This document shows positions 35,666 through 44,863 of a DNA stretch of 64,000 nt, piece by piece. The translations under genes and the position numbers were made by a program. The DNA lies in NCBI GenBank assembly GCA_019359675.1, contig JAHHGX010000067.1, positions 124,001-188,000 on the forward strand, in the 5' to 3' direction. The stretch comes from Calothrix sp. FI2-JRJ7. Its GTDB lineage: Bacteria; Cyanobacteriota; Cyanobacteriia; Cyanobacteriales; Nostocaceae. Numbering within the stretch: position 1 is the first letter of the stretch; the number at the start of each line of letters is the position of its first letter. The notes beneath the pieces were generated by a model that was not told the origin of the DNA, made no database searches, and saw only the letters and a list, made by a program, of their open reading frames with translations.

Positions 35666-36826
35666 CTACAAGACGTCACTCAAACCATTATCAGCATAAC
35701 CAGTAAGTTCCACATAACCCTTCGCCTCAACCTTTTCCCCTTTCATCTCACCATTAAAACCAACCGCACCTTCCCAATAAACAGTGGAAATATCTAATTC
35801 TTGATTAGCCATTAACGGTTTTCCTTCCAAAAATAAATCTAACGATGGAATATTAATCCGCCATTTTGATGGATATTTGGCGCCATTATTTGAACTTTTC
35901 CAAGTATCTAAAACTTCTATTTGCCAATCTGTTGGCGCCAATTTTTGAACACTTCCATCAGCAGCAATAAAATTCCCACTAGAAAGTGGTTCAATTGTTC
36001 CATCTTCACGACGCAGCAAATACAGCATTAAAGCCGTATCGTTATTTAACTGTAAAGAAAACCAATCCCAACCAATATCACCTTTACTCAAGAAACTAGT
36101 AGAAAACTCGTGGTCTTTCCAACTTTTACCCGTAACTTCGTAACTTTTATCTTCTACCGTTACAGTTCCAGCAGTTTTCTGCTGCACTATCGAATAATAA
36201 TAAGATGCATTTCCAGGTTCTACACCTTTACGACTGTAACCTTTATCCCCTTGTAATACAGGTGGAATTGTTTGCTCTAGTACTAAATTCAAACTAACTT
36301 TATCAGTTTGTGCTTTTAGTTGAACTTTACCAGGCGCCATTTCTGACACAGACCAATTATTTAACCAGACTCCATAAGGTTCAGACTGTGCATTAGCAAT
36401 ATTAGCTGCCCCACGACTAAATTGTTCTTTTGGATAAAATTTATTAGCCGCGATATCACTGATAGTAAAGTGAGCAAAATATACTTGATTACTACGCCAT
36501 TGCGAATTAGAGGCAAGTGTAACTTGTGGAGTTAACGCGCGTCGAAAGAAAGTTAACTCATACCCAAAAGGGCGCCCTGTGTCGGTTTCCAAATTACCAG
36601 TATAGTACCACCACTCAGTTTGATAATCATTATGGGGTCCCAAGTCACGAGGAAATTCTAACTGTCGAGGTGCCAGTGCTTGTTTAAATTCACCCTGCAC
36701 AGGTTGATTATCAGCTAACCATTGAACTGTAGTACCTGTAGAAGTAACTCGTTGCCCAGGATAAAGGAAAGCGATGGCGCCAACGATAACGGCAATTGCT
36801 GTAATTATAGAAAATAGCTTTTTCAT
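35666..36826 (-). CDS. CrtC/AttH-like lipocalin-fold protein (COG5621)
   Basis: 386 residues. An N-terminal hydrophobic segment (FSIITAIAVIVGAIAFLYPG) is a signal anchor or signal peptide. The rest has the two-lobed lipocalin-like fold of AttH/carotenoid 1,2-hydratase proteins: FPRDLGPHNDYQTEWWYYTGNL, GYELTFFRRAL, SKGDIGWDWFSLQLNND and KYPSKWRINIP. COG5621 members are predicted secreted hydrolases; carotenoid hydratase activity is not proven for them. It stands alone. Confidence 0.82.
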   Translation of the reverse strand: MKKLFSIITAIAVIVGAIAFLYPGQRVTSTGTTVQWLADNQPVQGEFKQALAPRQLEFPRDLGPHNDYQTEWWYYTGNLETDTGRPFGYELTFFRRALTPQVTLASNSQWRSNQVYFAHFTISDIAANKFYPKEQFSRGAANIANAQSEPYGVWLNNWSVSEMAPGKVQLKAQTDKVSLNLVLEQTIPPVLQGDKGYSRKGVEPGNASYYYSIVQQKTAGTVTVEDKSYEVTGKSWKDHEFSTSFLSKGDIGWDWFSLQLNNDTALMLYLLRREDGTIEPLSSGNFIAADGSVQKLAPTDWQIEVLDTWKSSNNGAKYPSKWRINIPSLDLFLEGKPLMANQELDISTVYWEGAVGFNGEMKGEKVEAKGYVELTGYADNGLSDVL

Positions 36827-36917
36827 TTTTAAGGCGCGCGGGTTAAATATACTTATATGTAAACATCAACTGTGAGTAATATAATAGAATATTAGTACTC
36901 AAGACCAACAAATCGTT

Positions 36918-37565
36918 ATGGTGACACTGCAACTCAAACAAATTCGAGTCCAGCCAGGTCAGCGCGTGATACTGGAAGATATAAGTTGGCAAGAATTTGA
37001 GGCAATCCTTGATGAATTGGGAGAACACCGTAACAGTCGAGTTGCTTACAGCCAGGGTACATTAGAAATTATGGTTCCACTCCCAGAGCATGAAAAACCA
37101 AAGGTCATCATTGGAGACTTAGTAAAAATTTTGCTTGATGAACTAGATTTGTACTGGGAGTCTCTTGGTTCAACAACTTTTAAGCGAGAAGACATGACCG
37201 CTGGTCTAGAACCAGATGATTGTTTTTATATTCAAAATTATAGGTTGATGATTGGTAGAGAGCGAATTGACTTAAGCGTTGACCCCCCACCGGATTTGGC
37301 AATTGAAATTGATGTTACATCAAAAACCCAAGTAAGTGCTTATCAAGCATTAAAAGTACCAGAGATTTGGCGTTATATTCAGGGTCGCCTAGAAATAAGT
37401 TTACTTCAAGAGGATAAATACGTTAATTCGCAAACAAGTTTAGTTTTCCAAAATTTTAGAGTTATTGAAGAAATTCCTCGATTTGTGGAGATGGCAAGAA
37501 CTACAGGAACCACGCTTGCACTAAGAGCATTTCGTAAGTTTGTAAAGGAATACATTACCAACTAA
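36918..37565 (+). CDS. Uma2 family restriction-endonuclease-fold protein (DUF820)
   Basis: 215 residues, a usual length. The family PD-(D/E)XK core is seen as EPDDCFYIQN and PDLAIEIDVTSKTQ; the preceding SRVAYSQGTLEIMVPLPEHE is a signature. A second Uma2 gene at 61796 has the same layout. These genes are extremely abundant in cyanobacterial genomes and may derive from mobile elements; their function is unknown. Confidence 0.85.
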   Translation: MVTLQLKQIRVQPGQRVILEDISWQEFEAILDELGEHRNSRVAYSQGTLEIMVPLPEHEKPKVIIGDLVKILLDELDLYWESLGSTTFKREDMTAGLEPDDCFYIQNYRLMIGRERIDLSVDPPPDLAIEIDVTSKTQVSAYQALKVPEIWRYIQGRLEISLLQEDKYVNSQTSLVFQNFRVIEEIPRFVEMARTTGTTLALRAFRKFVKEYITN

Positions 37566-37642
37566 GAAAGATTACAATAATTATCAATCTGAATATTTTC
37601 ATTTATAATTAAACCTATAAACATAACAACCTTGAAAAGAAA

Positions 37643-38263
37643 ATGACTTTTAGCGATTACGGAATCATTGCTGAAGTACTTCAAGAATATCAGGTGACTT
37701 ACATCGAAGATAATTTTATAGTTGAAACACCATTTAATATATCAAACTACTTTCGTGAAGATTTAGAATTAATGCTGCGCGATGCAGTTGTCGATTGTTC
37801 AGAGTATGCAATTTGTGAAAATCTGATTTACCCTGTTATAAAAGAAGTTTGGAAAGTTTACCGTAGCAAGTTTATTTTGTGGAGTCACCGTTCTTTGAAT
37901 TTTGACAAAAAATTATCAGGATACCCTGAATATATTTTAGCAACAAAGTCTCCTCTAGGAAAAATCGTATTCGATAAACCCTATTTTATTTTAGTGGAAG
38001 CCAAACAAGATGACTTTGAAGGTGCCTAGGCACAGTGCCTAGCAGAAATGATTGCCGCTCGAAGACTAAATAATGAACTAAAAGTAACTATCTATGGTAT
38101 TACTTCTAACGGTGACCGCTGGCAATTTGGCAAACTAGAAGAAAATGTATTTACCAGAAATATAAAATACTATACCATTCAACAATTAGAAGAACTATTC
38201 GCGGCAGTTAATTACACTTTCCAGCAATGTAAAGCTCAACTAGAAAATTTAGTAGCTGCATAG
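37643..38263 (+). pseudogene. PD-(D/E)XK-like gene with in-frame amber codon
   Basis: One frame of 206 codons is interrupted only by TAG at 38027-38029. Around it the reading is VEAKQDDFEGA-stop-AQCLAEMIAARRLNN, where the family pattern suggests Trp; TGG to TAG is a single base change. The part before the stop carries FILVEAKQDD, a nuclease-type E-x-K. The part after it is the expected C-terminus (ITSNGDRWQFGKLE). It is in one frame throughout, so a readthrough product remains possible. Function unknown; it is probably a nuclease-fold protein of a cyanobacterial family. Confidence 0.75.
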
Positions 38264-38274
38264 AGAGACCTGAT

Positions 38275-39189
38275 ATGAGAACACAAAGCCAAGAAATCAA
38301 GCTTATTGATTATCGCCAAGAGAAGGCATCTGATGCATTTGTGCCTAAACCTGCTATACTTTCAAGGCATTGGGACAATATCCATTTTGAAGTTCATCAA
38401 CAGCCTTTGTTTGATGTAGCTGAACATCAACACACTATGCATGTTCTTGTTCATGGACTTGAGTCTTTATCGGGTGAGTCTTCATCAGGAGAACGTTGGT
38501 TAGATGGAAAAGTCACAAGAGAGACACGCAATTTGGGAGATATTGCTGTGATTCCTGCAGGTATTTCCCATCGCTGCAATTGGAATACAGATGTCCAGTT
38601 TATGATTGTAGCAATTGAGCCTACACTTCTTACACAAGTTGGTCAAGATTTGGTTAATCCCGACCGTATTGAACTCATGCCTCATTTTATGAATGAGCAA
38701 GATATATTAACTCAAGGTATTTTTTACGCTTTAAAACAAGAATTAGAGTGTAGTAAAATTGGTAGTAATTTATTGATTGATAGCTTAAAAAATACATTAG
38801 CAATTCATTTACTTAGAAAATATTGTACTACCCAACCTAAATTTTTAAACTACACAGATGGGTTATCTAAATTAAAGCTAAAACAAGTAACAGACTATAT
38901 AAATGAACATCTCCATCAAGATATAAAGCTAATTGAGCTTGCGGTAATTGCCCAAATGAGTTTATATCACTTTTTGCGTTTATTTAATCAGAGCATGGGT
39001 GTTACACCTCATCAATATATATTGCAACGTCGGATTGAAAAAGCTAAGTATTTATTACAGCATACTACACTCAGCATCGCAGAAATTGCAGTCAGCGTGG
39101 GTTTTTGCGACCAAAGTCACTTAACTCGGTATTTTAAACGTATTGTTGGTGTGACACCTAAAAAATACCTGCTTTTATTAGCGCAATAA
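38275..39189 (+). CDS. AraC family transcriptional regulator
   Basis: 304 residues. The N-terminal cupin-like sensor region (HQHTMHVLVHGLE...IPAGISHRCNW) is followed by a C-terminal double HTH: DYINEHLHQDIKLIELAVIAQMSLYHFLRLFNQSMGVTP and TLSIAEIAVSVGFCDQSHLTRYFKRIVGVTPKKY. It ends 88 bases before the dienelactone hydrolase gene on the same strand, a likely target. The ligand is unknown. Confidence 0.92.
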   Translation: MRTQSQEIKLIDYRQEKASDAFVPKPAILSRHWDNIHFEVHQQPLFDVAEHQHTMHVLVHGLESLSGESSSGERWLDGKVTRETRNLGDIAVIPAGISHRCNWNTDVQFMIVAIEPTLLTQVGQDLVNPDRIELMPHFMNEQDILTQGIFYALKQELECSKIGSNLLIDSLKNTLAIHLLRKYCTTQPKFLNYTDGLSKLKLKQVTDYINEHLHQDIKLIELAVIAQMSLYHFLRLFNQSMGVTPHQYILQRRIEKAKYLLQHTTLSIAEIAVSVGFCDQSHLTRYFKRIVGVTPKKYLLLLAQ

Positions 39190-39277
39190 TTTACTAAAAT
39201 CATAGCAATTTTTTTCTAGAGTCCGAAGTAGTGCTTTTTCTACAATAAAATGGCATACACGGTTTTACTGAAAAAAT

Positions 39278-40066
39278 ATGACAAACATCGAAATTAACAC
39301 TTTAGGTATCAAAATACCTAACAATGGCTTACAAATAGATGCTTATCTAGCTCAACCAGTATTGTCAGGAACGTTTGGTGCCGTTATAGTTTTTCACGAA
39401 ATTTTTGGAGTTAATAGTAATATCAGGGATATTACCGAGTTAATTGCAAAACAAGGATACGTAGTAGTGGCGCCTGCGATGTATCAACGTATTGCTCCTG
39501 GTTTTGCTGCTGACTTTAGCGAAGAAGATATCGGATTTAGCCCAGAAGCTTATCGGCTTGGCTTACAATACTACCAACAGGTAATATATCAAGAAATATT
39601 AAGTGATATTCAAGCTACAATTGCTTATTTAAAAACTTTGCCTAATGTAAAAGCTTCGGATATTGGCGCCATTGGTTTTTGTTTTGGTGGTCACGTTGCT
39701 TATATGGCGGCAACTTTACCCGATATTAAAGCTACAGCTTCGTTTTATGGTGGTGGGATTACCACTTCCAGTTATGGTGAAGAAATTCCAACTATTAATC
39801 GCACAAAAGAAATTAAAGGCGCCATTTATACATTTTTTGGGACAAGAGATTTATTTGTTTCACAGGAGGAAAACGAACAAATTGAGATAGAATTAAACAA
39901 ACATCAAATCAATCATCGTGTATTTCGATACGATGCAGGACACGGATTTTTCGCAGGATTATTCGTAGACAAGTATCCATTTTTAAAACAGCACCCCAGT
40001 TATAACCCTAATGCTGCTAGTGATGCTTGGAAACATGTTCTAGAACTTTTTAAAAACAACTTGTAA
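39278..40066 (+). CDS. Dienelactone hydrolase family protein
   Basis: 262 residues, alpha/beta hydrolase fold. The nucleophile is cysteine, C135 in GFCFGGH; the acid is the D of GTRDLFV and the histidine lies in DAGHGFF. Classical dienelactone hydrolases open the dienelactone of chloroaromatic pathways; cyanobacterial versions have unknown substrates. The upstream AraC gene suggests inducible expression. A terminator hairpin follows at 40076. Confidence 0.88.
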   Translation: MTNIEINTLGIKIPNNGLQIDAYLAQPVLSGTFGAVIVFHEIFGVNSNIRDITELIAKQGYVVVAPAMYQRIAPGFAADFSEEDIGFSPEAYRLGLQYYQQVIYQEILSDIQATIAYLKTLPNVKASDIGAIGFCFGGHVAYMAATLPDIKATASFYGGGITTSSYGEEIPTINRTKEIKGAIYTFFGTRDLFVSQEENEQIEIELNKHQINHRVFRYDAGHGFFAGLFVDKYPFLKQHPSYNPNAASDAWKHVLELFKNNL

Positions 40067-40075
40067 TTAAATTCT

Positions 40076-40110
40076 AAGATTTCTGATTTATTGAAGTCGG
40101 AATCTTTTTT
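40076..40110 (+). terminator. Terminator after dienelactone hydrolase
   Basis: AAGATTTC (40076-40083) pairs with GGAATCTT (40099-40106), one G-U pair, followed by TTTTT. It lies between convergent genes. Confidence 0.65.
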
Positions 40111-40114
40111 ACAA

Positions 40115-40657
40115 TTAATCTCGGTAATAAGGCTCATTTTCTAATAAATATTTAACATCAGACTCTAGTAAATCTGATTGCTGTGGTACACAAATACGAT
40201 ACATTTTTACCTGGTAAGAATGCTTACCAATTTTGTGTCGTTTACTATAACCAAAAATGCCATCTCTTAAAAAAACTGTACCACCTTTCATTTTTATAAC
40301 TGCTTTGTTGTTAAAAACTCTTAAATCTTCATTTCCTGACCAACTAACTGTGAGTTGATTGTCTTGATATCTTCCTTGGATATGAGGGTCCCAAGCTGTG
40401 TCTCGTTCTGGGTCAAACATAACTGGATGGTGAAGTCTTTTATTGCTAGGATAATTTTTTGTATCAATTTCTCTAGCTCTTTGTCTAACTCTTTTTATTC
40501 CGAGGCAAGCACTTGCAAAAACGACCATGACTATGCCCACAATTCCTGCAAATGACTCGGCGTCAATACCATTATCTCTACCAAAAGCTGACGGGTTCCG
40601 GATGAAGGGGTTATTGTCCGGAATTGATGTAAAATTGTTTTTTGGGCCTCTTGCCAT
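40115..40657 (-). CDS. Hypothetical protein with one membrane helix
   Basis: 180 residues. A single hydrophobic segment (FAGIVGIVMVVFASACLGI, about 36-54) follows a polar N-terminus; the rest is probably cytoplasmic with a beta-rich end (VFNNKAVIKMKGGTVFLRDGIFGYSKRHKIGKHSYQVKMY). No family was recognised. It is convergent with the dienelactone hydrolase gene. Confidence 0.6.
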   Translation of the reverse strand: MARGPKNNFTSIPDNNPFIRNPSAFGRDNGIDAESFAGIVGIVMVVFASACLGIKRVRQRAREIDTKNYPSNKRLHHPVMFDPERDTAWDPHIQGRYQDNQLTVSWSGNEDLRVFNNKAVIKMKGGTVFLRDGIFGYSKRHKIGKHSYQVKMYRICVPQQSDLLESDVKYLLENEPYYRD

Positions 40658-40775
40658 TGTTGTAGACTTGAAATTTTATATCTTTAGTTTAATTTATGTC
40701 TCTCTTTTTTTACCACAGAGACTCACAGAGCGCAGAGAGAAGAAAATGGTATAGCAAGGTATGTAAACTGGAACT

Positions 40776-41996
40776 ATGTATGAAATGAAATGGTTATCTG
40801 TAGTCGGCATAGGTGAGGATGGGCTTTCGGGGTTAGGTAATATTGCACGCTCTCTAGTTGACCAAGCATCTATATTAGTTGGTGGACGGCGCCATTTAGC
40901 GATGCTGAGTAATAATGATGGTCGGGAGAAACTTGTTTGGGGTTCACCGATACAGCACACTGTGGAAGAAATTATTAGAAGGCGCCCGAAGTCTGTTTGT
41001 GTTCTTGCTAGTGGTGACCCAATGTGTTTCGGGATTGGGGTTACGCTCACACGTTTTATTGATATATCAGAAATGACTATCATTCCCGCACCTTCTGCAT
41101 TTAGTCTTGCTTGTGCGCGTTTAGGATGGTCTTTGACTGATGTAGAAACTTTTAGTTTGTGTGGGCGCCCAGTTGAATTAGCTAATTCATATTTTTACCC
41201 TGGCGCCAAATTACTTATTTTAAGCGCTGATAAACATACACCTGGTATTATTGCTGATAACTTGACAAAATCAGGATTTTGTGAGAGTAAAATTACGATT
41301 TTAGAACGAATGGGTGGTGTTGATGAGCGGATAGTTACAGGTATTGCTTCGCAGAGTGGCGCCTTCAAGACAGGAATAGCGGATTTAAATACTATTGCCG
41401 TTGAGTGTATAGCTGATGTAGGAGTTACTGGTTTATCAAGATTAGCAGGTTTACCCGATAACGCTTATCACCATGATGGACAGTTAACCAAACGCGAAGT
41501 TAGAGCAGTAACTCTAGCTACACTGGCGCCAAAACCAGGAGAATTGTTATGGGATGTAGGTGCAGGTTGTGGTTCAATATCTATAGAGTGGATGCGAAGT
41601 CATCAAAAGTGCCGTGCAATTGCGATTGAACAAAGCACATCAAGATTACAGTACATATCTGATAATGCAGCTAATCTTGGGACTCCATATATAGACATAA
41701 TTCAAGGTAAAGCACCAGATGCTCTACAAAATTTATCTACACCCAATGTCATATTTATAGGTGGTGGTGTAACATCCGAAGGTGTATTAGAAACTTGCTG
41801 GCAAGCATTACCTAAAAATGGGCGCCTGGTTGCGAATGTCGTCACCATAGAAGGAGAGCAAAAACTATTTGAATGGTATCAAAAAGTTGGAGGAGAATTA
41901 TCTCGTATCGCAATTCAAAGAGCAGAACCTATAGGTAAATTTATGGCGTGGAAAGCAATGGCGCCTGTTACACAGTGGTCTGTAATAAAATCATAA
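40776..41996 (+). CDS. cbiET: Cobalt-precorrin-7/6B methyltransferase-decarboxylase (CbiE-CbiT fusion)
   Basis: 406 residues. The N-terminal half is a tetrapyrrole methylase (VVGIGEDGLSGLGNIARS, VLASGDPMCFGIG, IIPAPSAFSLACARLGWS), the CbiE C5-methyltransferase. The C-terminal half (from about 235) is a Rossmann methyltransferase/decarboxylase, CbiT, with LLWDVGAGCGSISIEWMR. Together, as CobL in other bacteria, they act in the middle of cobalamin ring synthesis. Two nearby starts, 40776 and 40785, are possible. cobK and cbiD lie a little downstream on the other strand. Confidence 0.93.
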   Translation: MYEMKWLSVVGIGEDGLSGLGNIARSLVDQASILVGGRRHLAMLSNNDGREKLVWGSPIQHTVEEIIRRRPKSVCVLASGDPMCFGIGVTLTRFIDISEMTIIPAPSAFSLACARLGWSLTDVETFSLCGRPVELANSYFYPGAKLLILSADKHTPGIIADNLTKSGFCESKITILERMGGVDERIVTGIASQSGAFKTGIADLNTIAVECIADVGVTGLSRLAGLPDNAYHHDGQLTKREVRAVTLATLAPKPGELLWDVGAGCGSISIEWMRSHQKCRAIAIEQSTSRLQYISDNAANLGTPYIDIIQGKAPDALQNLSTPNVIFIGGGVTSEGVLETCWQALPKNGRLVANVVTIEGEQKLFEWYQKVGGELSRIAIQRAEPIGKFMAWKAMAPVTQWSVIKS

Positions 41997-42000
41997 TTTT

Positions 42001-42180
42001 TCATAATCTCTGAAAGTATTTATACTCTTCATTCTCTATGCATTTACGTAAATTTTGAAGAATTCTTAATCTATATCTAGCATCTTGATAATCTTGCTTA
42101 GATAAAGAATTACCTAAATAACCAAGTAATTCGTCACTTTCTTGAACAATCGCATTACGGAAAAGTATAAAAATTTGTAT
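42001..42180 (-). pseudogene. Short decayed ORF next to DUF433 gene
   Basis: A minus-strand frame of 59 codons, without ATG, GTG or TTG at its head, reads IQIFILFRNAIVQESDELLG, then SKQDYQDARYRLRILQNLRK, then TGA. It is helical and charged. The start is missing and a stop lies just upstream, so it looks like the tail of a decayed small gene. Identity is unknown. Confidence 0.3.
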
Positions 42181-42230
42181 CAGCTAAAAATTGTACCATA
42201 ATTAAGTTAATTCTTATTGACCGCGTCTTG

Positions 42231-42539
42231 CTAGTAAGCGTTGACGTATCCAATGGGATTAAAACGTCTCTCTGCTTCTTTACGAACTTCATCCGCATGA
42301 GCTTGACGTTCTAAAAGATAGGCATCTACTTCTATTTTGTGCCGTAAGTAGTAACCAATCACTGAATAAACATTGGAAAGTTGTAGTGATGGATACTGCT
42401 CAACAATTTCCTCTGCTCTTGCTCCCTCTAAAAAAGCTGTAACAACTGTATCTAAAGTTACGCGAGTTTTACCAACTCTTGTAGTACCATTGGCATCAGC
42501 AATAAGTGGAATAGGGTCAATCGAGATAAACATGAACAT
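42231..42539 (-). CDS. DUF433 domain-containing protein (antitoxin-like)
   Basis: 102 residues. The core GKTRVTLDTVVTAFLEGARAEEIVEQYPSLQLSNVYSVIGYYLRHKIEVDAYL matches DUF433, a short winged-helix family that often acts as VapB-like antitoxin or DNA-binding partner of PIN-domain toxins. No toxin gene is present: the sequence just downstream of it on the minus strand is the decayed ORF at 42001-42180. The start is ATG at 42539. Confidence 0.82.
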   Translation of the reverse strand: MFMFISIDPIPLIADANGTTRVGKTRVTLDTVVTAFLEGARAEEIVEQYPSLQLSNVYSVIGYYLRHKIEVDAYLLERQAHADEVRKEAERRFNPIGYVNAY

Positions 42540-42671
42540 ATAGTAGTCAAAAAATATTTTTAGCTTAATTAACTTAGTATAAAACAGGTAAATATTTAAG
42601 GGGCTGCATAATACACAGTAAAAACCTCTCTTAATTCTTACATGACTTACGATACTATTACAACCATAAGT

Positions 42672-42736
42672 CGGTGCGTGACGCTACAAGTCTTATAGCT
42701 ATGTTGAAATATTTTCGTAGCGTCACGCACCCTACG
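42672..42736. repeat. Long inverted repeat, GTGCGTGACGC family
   Basis: CGGTGCGTGACGCTAC (42672-42687) pairs with GTAGCGTCACGCACC near 42717-42731. It lies between the DUF433 gene and cobK. Confidence 0.85.
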
Positions 42737-42774
42737 TTTTTATGCCCGCAACTTAAACATTTTCTTAAAAAAAC

Positions 42775-43563
42775 TTAATAAATATTTAGCTTATTAAGCA
42801 ACCATGTCATCGCACCTTCAACCGAAGCAGTGCTATTTCCCTCTGGTATCGCTGAACGCTGTACCATCACTACTTTTATCCCTAATTGCCGTGCGGCGAT
42901 AATTTTTGCATAAGTGGCGCCACCACCGCTATTTTTACTGACAATAGTATCTATTTCGTACTCAAGCAAAAGTTTCTTTTCGTCTTCTAGAGAAAAAGGA
43001 CCACGTGCAAGTAATAATTTGCCCTGCGGTAAAGGTGTGTCGGGTAAAGGAGGGTCTATCGCGCGCATCAAAAACCAGATATTATCAAGATTGGCGAAAG
43101 GCGCCAGTTGTTGTCTACCAATAGTCAGAAATACTCGTTTTGCTAAACTAGGGAGAATATTTGCTGCTGTTTCAACACTTTCTACTTCTATCCAGTTATC
43201 ATTTTTGTCTTTTTCCCATGCGGGACGAACAAGCATTAAGCTAGGTATTTTAACTTTTTTGACTGCTGCTGCTGCATTCCATGATATTTGGGAAGCAAAT
43301 GGGTGAGTTGCATCGATAAGTAAATCTATTTGCTCTGTTTGTAAATATGTTACTAAGCCATCAATACCACCGAAACCACCTATCCTAACTATTCCAGATA
43401 CTTCACCCGGTTGGCTGGTGCGACCTGCAAGCGACACTCTTACTTTTAAATTAGGTATGGTAGAAGCGATGGCTGCAAGTTCCGATGCGTCACCTGTTCC
43501 ACCCAGTATTAATAAAGAAACTTCTTTCCCCTCTTTCTTGGTGTCCTTTGTGCTTCGTTCCAT
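42775..43563 (-). CDS. cobK: Cobalt-precorrin-6A reductase
   Basis: 262 residues. The start is LLILGGTGDASELAAIA, typical for CobK/CbiJ, followed by IDLLIDATHPFASQISWNAA, MRAIDPPLP and VSKNSGGGATYAKI. The enzyme reduces cobalt-precorrin-6A with NAD(P)H. Gene order on the minus strand is cbiD then cobK, with 83 bases between them that hold an inverted repeat; the two may be co-transcribed. Confidence 0.93.
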   Translation of the reverse strand: MERSTKDTKKEGKEVSLLILGGTGDASELAAIASTIPNLKVRVSLAGRTSQPGEVSGIVRIGGFGGIDGLVTYLQTEQIDLLIDATHPFASQISWNAAAAVKKVKIPSLMLVRPAWEKDKNDNWIEVESVETAANILPSLAKRVFLTIGRQQLAPFANLDNIWFLMRAIDPPLPDTPLPQGKLLLARGPFSLEDEKKLLLEYEIDTIVSKNSGGGATYAKIIAARQLGIKVVMVQRSAIPEGNSTASVEGAMTWLLNKLNIY

Positions 43564-43619
43564 GAATCTACATTTTTATAATTAAATTTTAAATTGTGCG
43601 TGTTGCCTAACGGGCGGCT

Positions 43620-43675
43620 GGGGCGGGTTTAGATGATTATGTGTTTTTATTGTAGGTTATGGGTTAACCCGCCCC
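43620..43675. repeat. Inverted repeat GGGGCGGGTTTA/TTAACCCGCCCC
   Basis: GGGGCGGGTTTA (43620-43631) faces TTAACCCGCCCC (43664-43675) over a 32-base loop. The right arm is inside the cbiD gene and encodes its C-terminal residues. Confidence 0.8.
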
Positions 43676-44717
43676 TACGGGTTATTATTTCTCCTTTACG
43701 GTCGAATAAAATTACTTCTACCTTTATAAAAACATTGGCGTATTTTTTTATGTAACTTTCTGCTTTATGGATAATTTTATCTGCTAAATATCCAAATACT
43801 TTATTTGCTAACCCTAATTCAATTAAAATTTTATGTGCTGCGTCTGCTGTCTTCGCTTCTAATACTGCTTTTACCGCTTGAATATCTCCTCCTACTTCTA
43901 CAACGGCAGCACCAATAATTTCTAATTTGGCATCAGCTAAATGACTCGATGTATTAAAAATACCACCTGCTAATTTAATTAACTTTCCTTGATATCCTAG
44001 TAATAATACTGAACTTGCTTTATACAAACCTGCCTCTACAAGCAAGGCGCCTATCCAGTTTCCAGTTTGTACAATAACATCTTCTGGTATAGATAAACGT
44101 TGTGCGACAGAGAAACCATTGCTACCTATACAAAATACTAAATTCGGATTATTTTTAACTTTATCTTGTAAATTAGTACGGAATTCTTCTAAGTGTTCTT
44201 CAGCACTTAGTGGTTTTGAAATACCGCTGGTACCTAGTAAAGCTAAACCTTCTAATATACCGAAAGCTTCATTTGATGTACGTTGTGCAAGCAGGCGCCC
44301 TTCTGGAAAAATAATTTTAACTGTAGCAGTTTTATCTTCGGGTATTATAGATAATAAATTTGCCTCAAATAATCGACGGGCAAAGCTGTAAATAGCTGCT
44401 TCACCCATTTGATTTTTGCCTAACCCTTCACCCGCTTCAAGTACCAATACTTGCTCTTGTCGTGGTGATAATTTTACTAATGCCCAAATTGGAGTATTCT
44501 TTGTTAAATCTAAATTGTCTCCTGGGTCGCTTTTTGTAATAGCCAAAGCTGTATACGTTTCTAAAGCAGCAACTTGCTGTATCTCTATGATTGCTGTATC
44601 GTTAAGCAAATCAAGAGTAACAGTAGATATAGATTCTGTAGTATTTTGTAAACGAAGTAAAGCAGCCTTTGCCGCAGCAACTGCGAAAACTGGTAGAGTG
44701 TAACCTGTACGTGCCAT
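43647..44717 (-). CDS. cbiD: Cobalt-precorrin-5B C1-methyltransferase
   Basis: 356 residues. N-terminal GYTLPVFAVAAAKAAL and later VLEAGEGLGKNQ and FCIGSNGFSVAQRL are CbiD features. The protein methylates C1 in the anaerobic, cobalt-early cobalamin route. Its C-terminal RRGGLTHNLQ is translated from the arm of an inverted repeat, so the native tail was probably different. It is first in the cbiD-cobK pair. Confidence 0.93.
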   Translation of the reverse strand: MARTGYTLPVFAVAAAKAALLRLQNTTESISTVTLDLLNDTAIIEIQQVAALETYTALAITKSDPGDNLDLTKNTPIWALVKLSPRQEQVLVLEAGEGLGKNQMGEAAIYSFARRLFEANLLSIIPEDKTATVKIIFPEGRLLAQRTSNEAFGILEGLALLGTSGISKPLSAEEHLEEFRTNLQDKVKNNPNLVFCIGSNGFSVAQRLSIPEDVIVQTGNWIGALLVEAGLYKASSVLLLGYQGKLIKLAGGIFNTSSHLADAKLEIIGAAVVEVGGDIQAVKAVLEAKTADAAHKILIELGLANKVFGYLADKIIHKAESYIKKYANVFIKVEVILFDRKGEIITRRGGLTHNLQ

Positions 44718-44736
44718 TAGATAATTTTAAATTTCT

Positions 44737-44809
44737 CTTGTGGGATGGGCATCCCTGCCCGTCCCAAAAGTTTAATATAAAAGGCGGGCAAGGACGCCCG
44801 CTCCACAAG
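44737..44809. repeat. CTTGTGGGATGGGC inverted repeat
   Basis: CTTGTGG (44737-44743) and CCACAAG (44803-44809) bracket GGATGGGCATCC and GCGGGCAAGGACGCCCGC. A related pair of 20-bp direct copies lies at 61703-61742. Confidence 0.75.
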
Positions 44810-44863
44810 ATACATAGATAATTATGCCTTTTGAACAGGAACATCTAAAATTTTCGGTGCCTC

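Noticed and set aside
42914-43306. 130-codon plus-strand ORF inside cobK
   Set aside because: Antisense shadow of a conserved gene.
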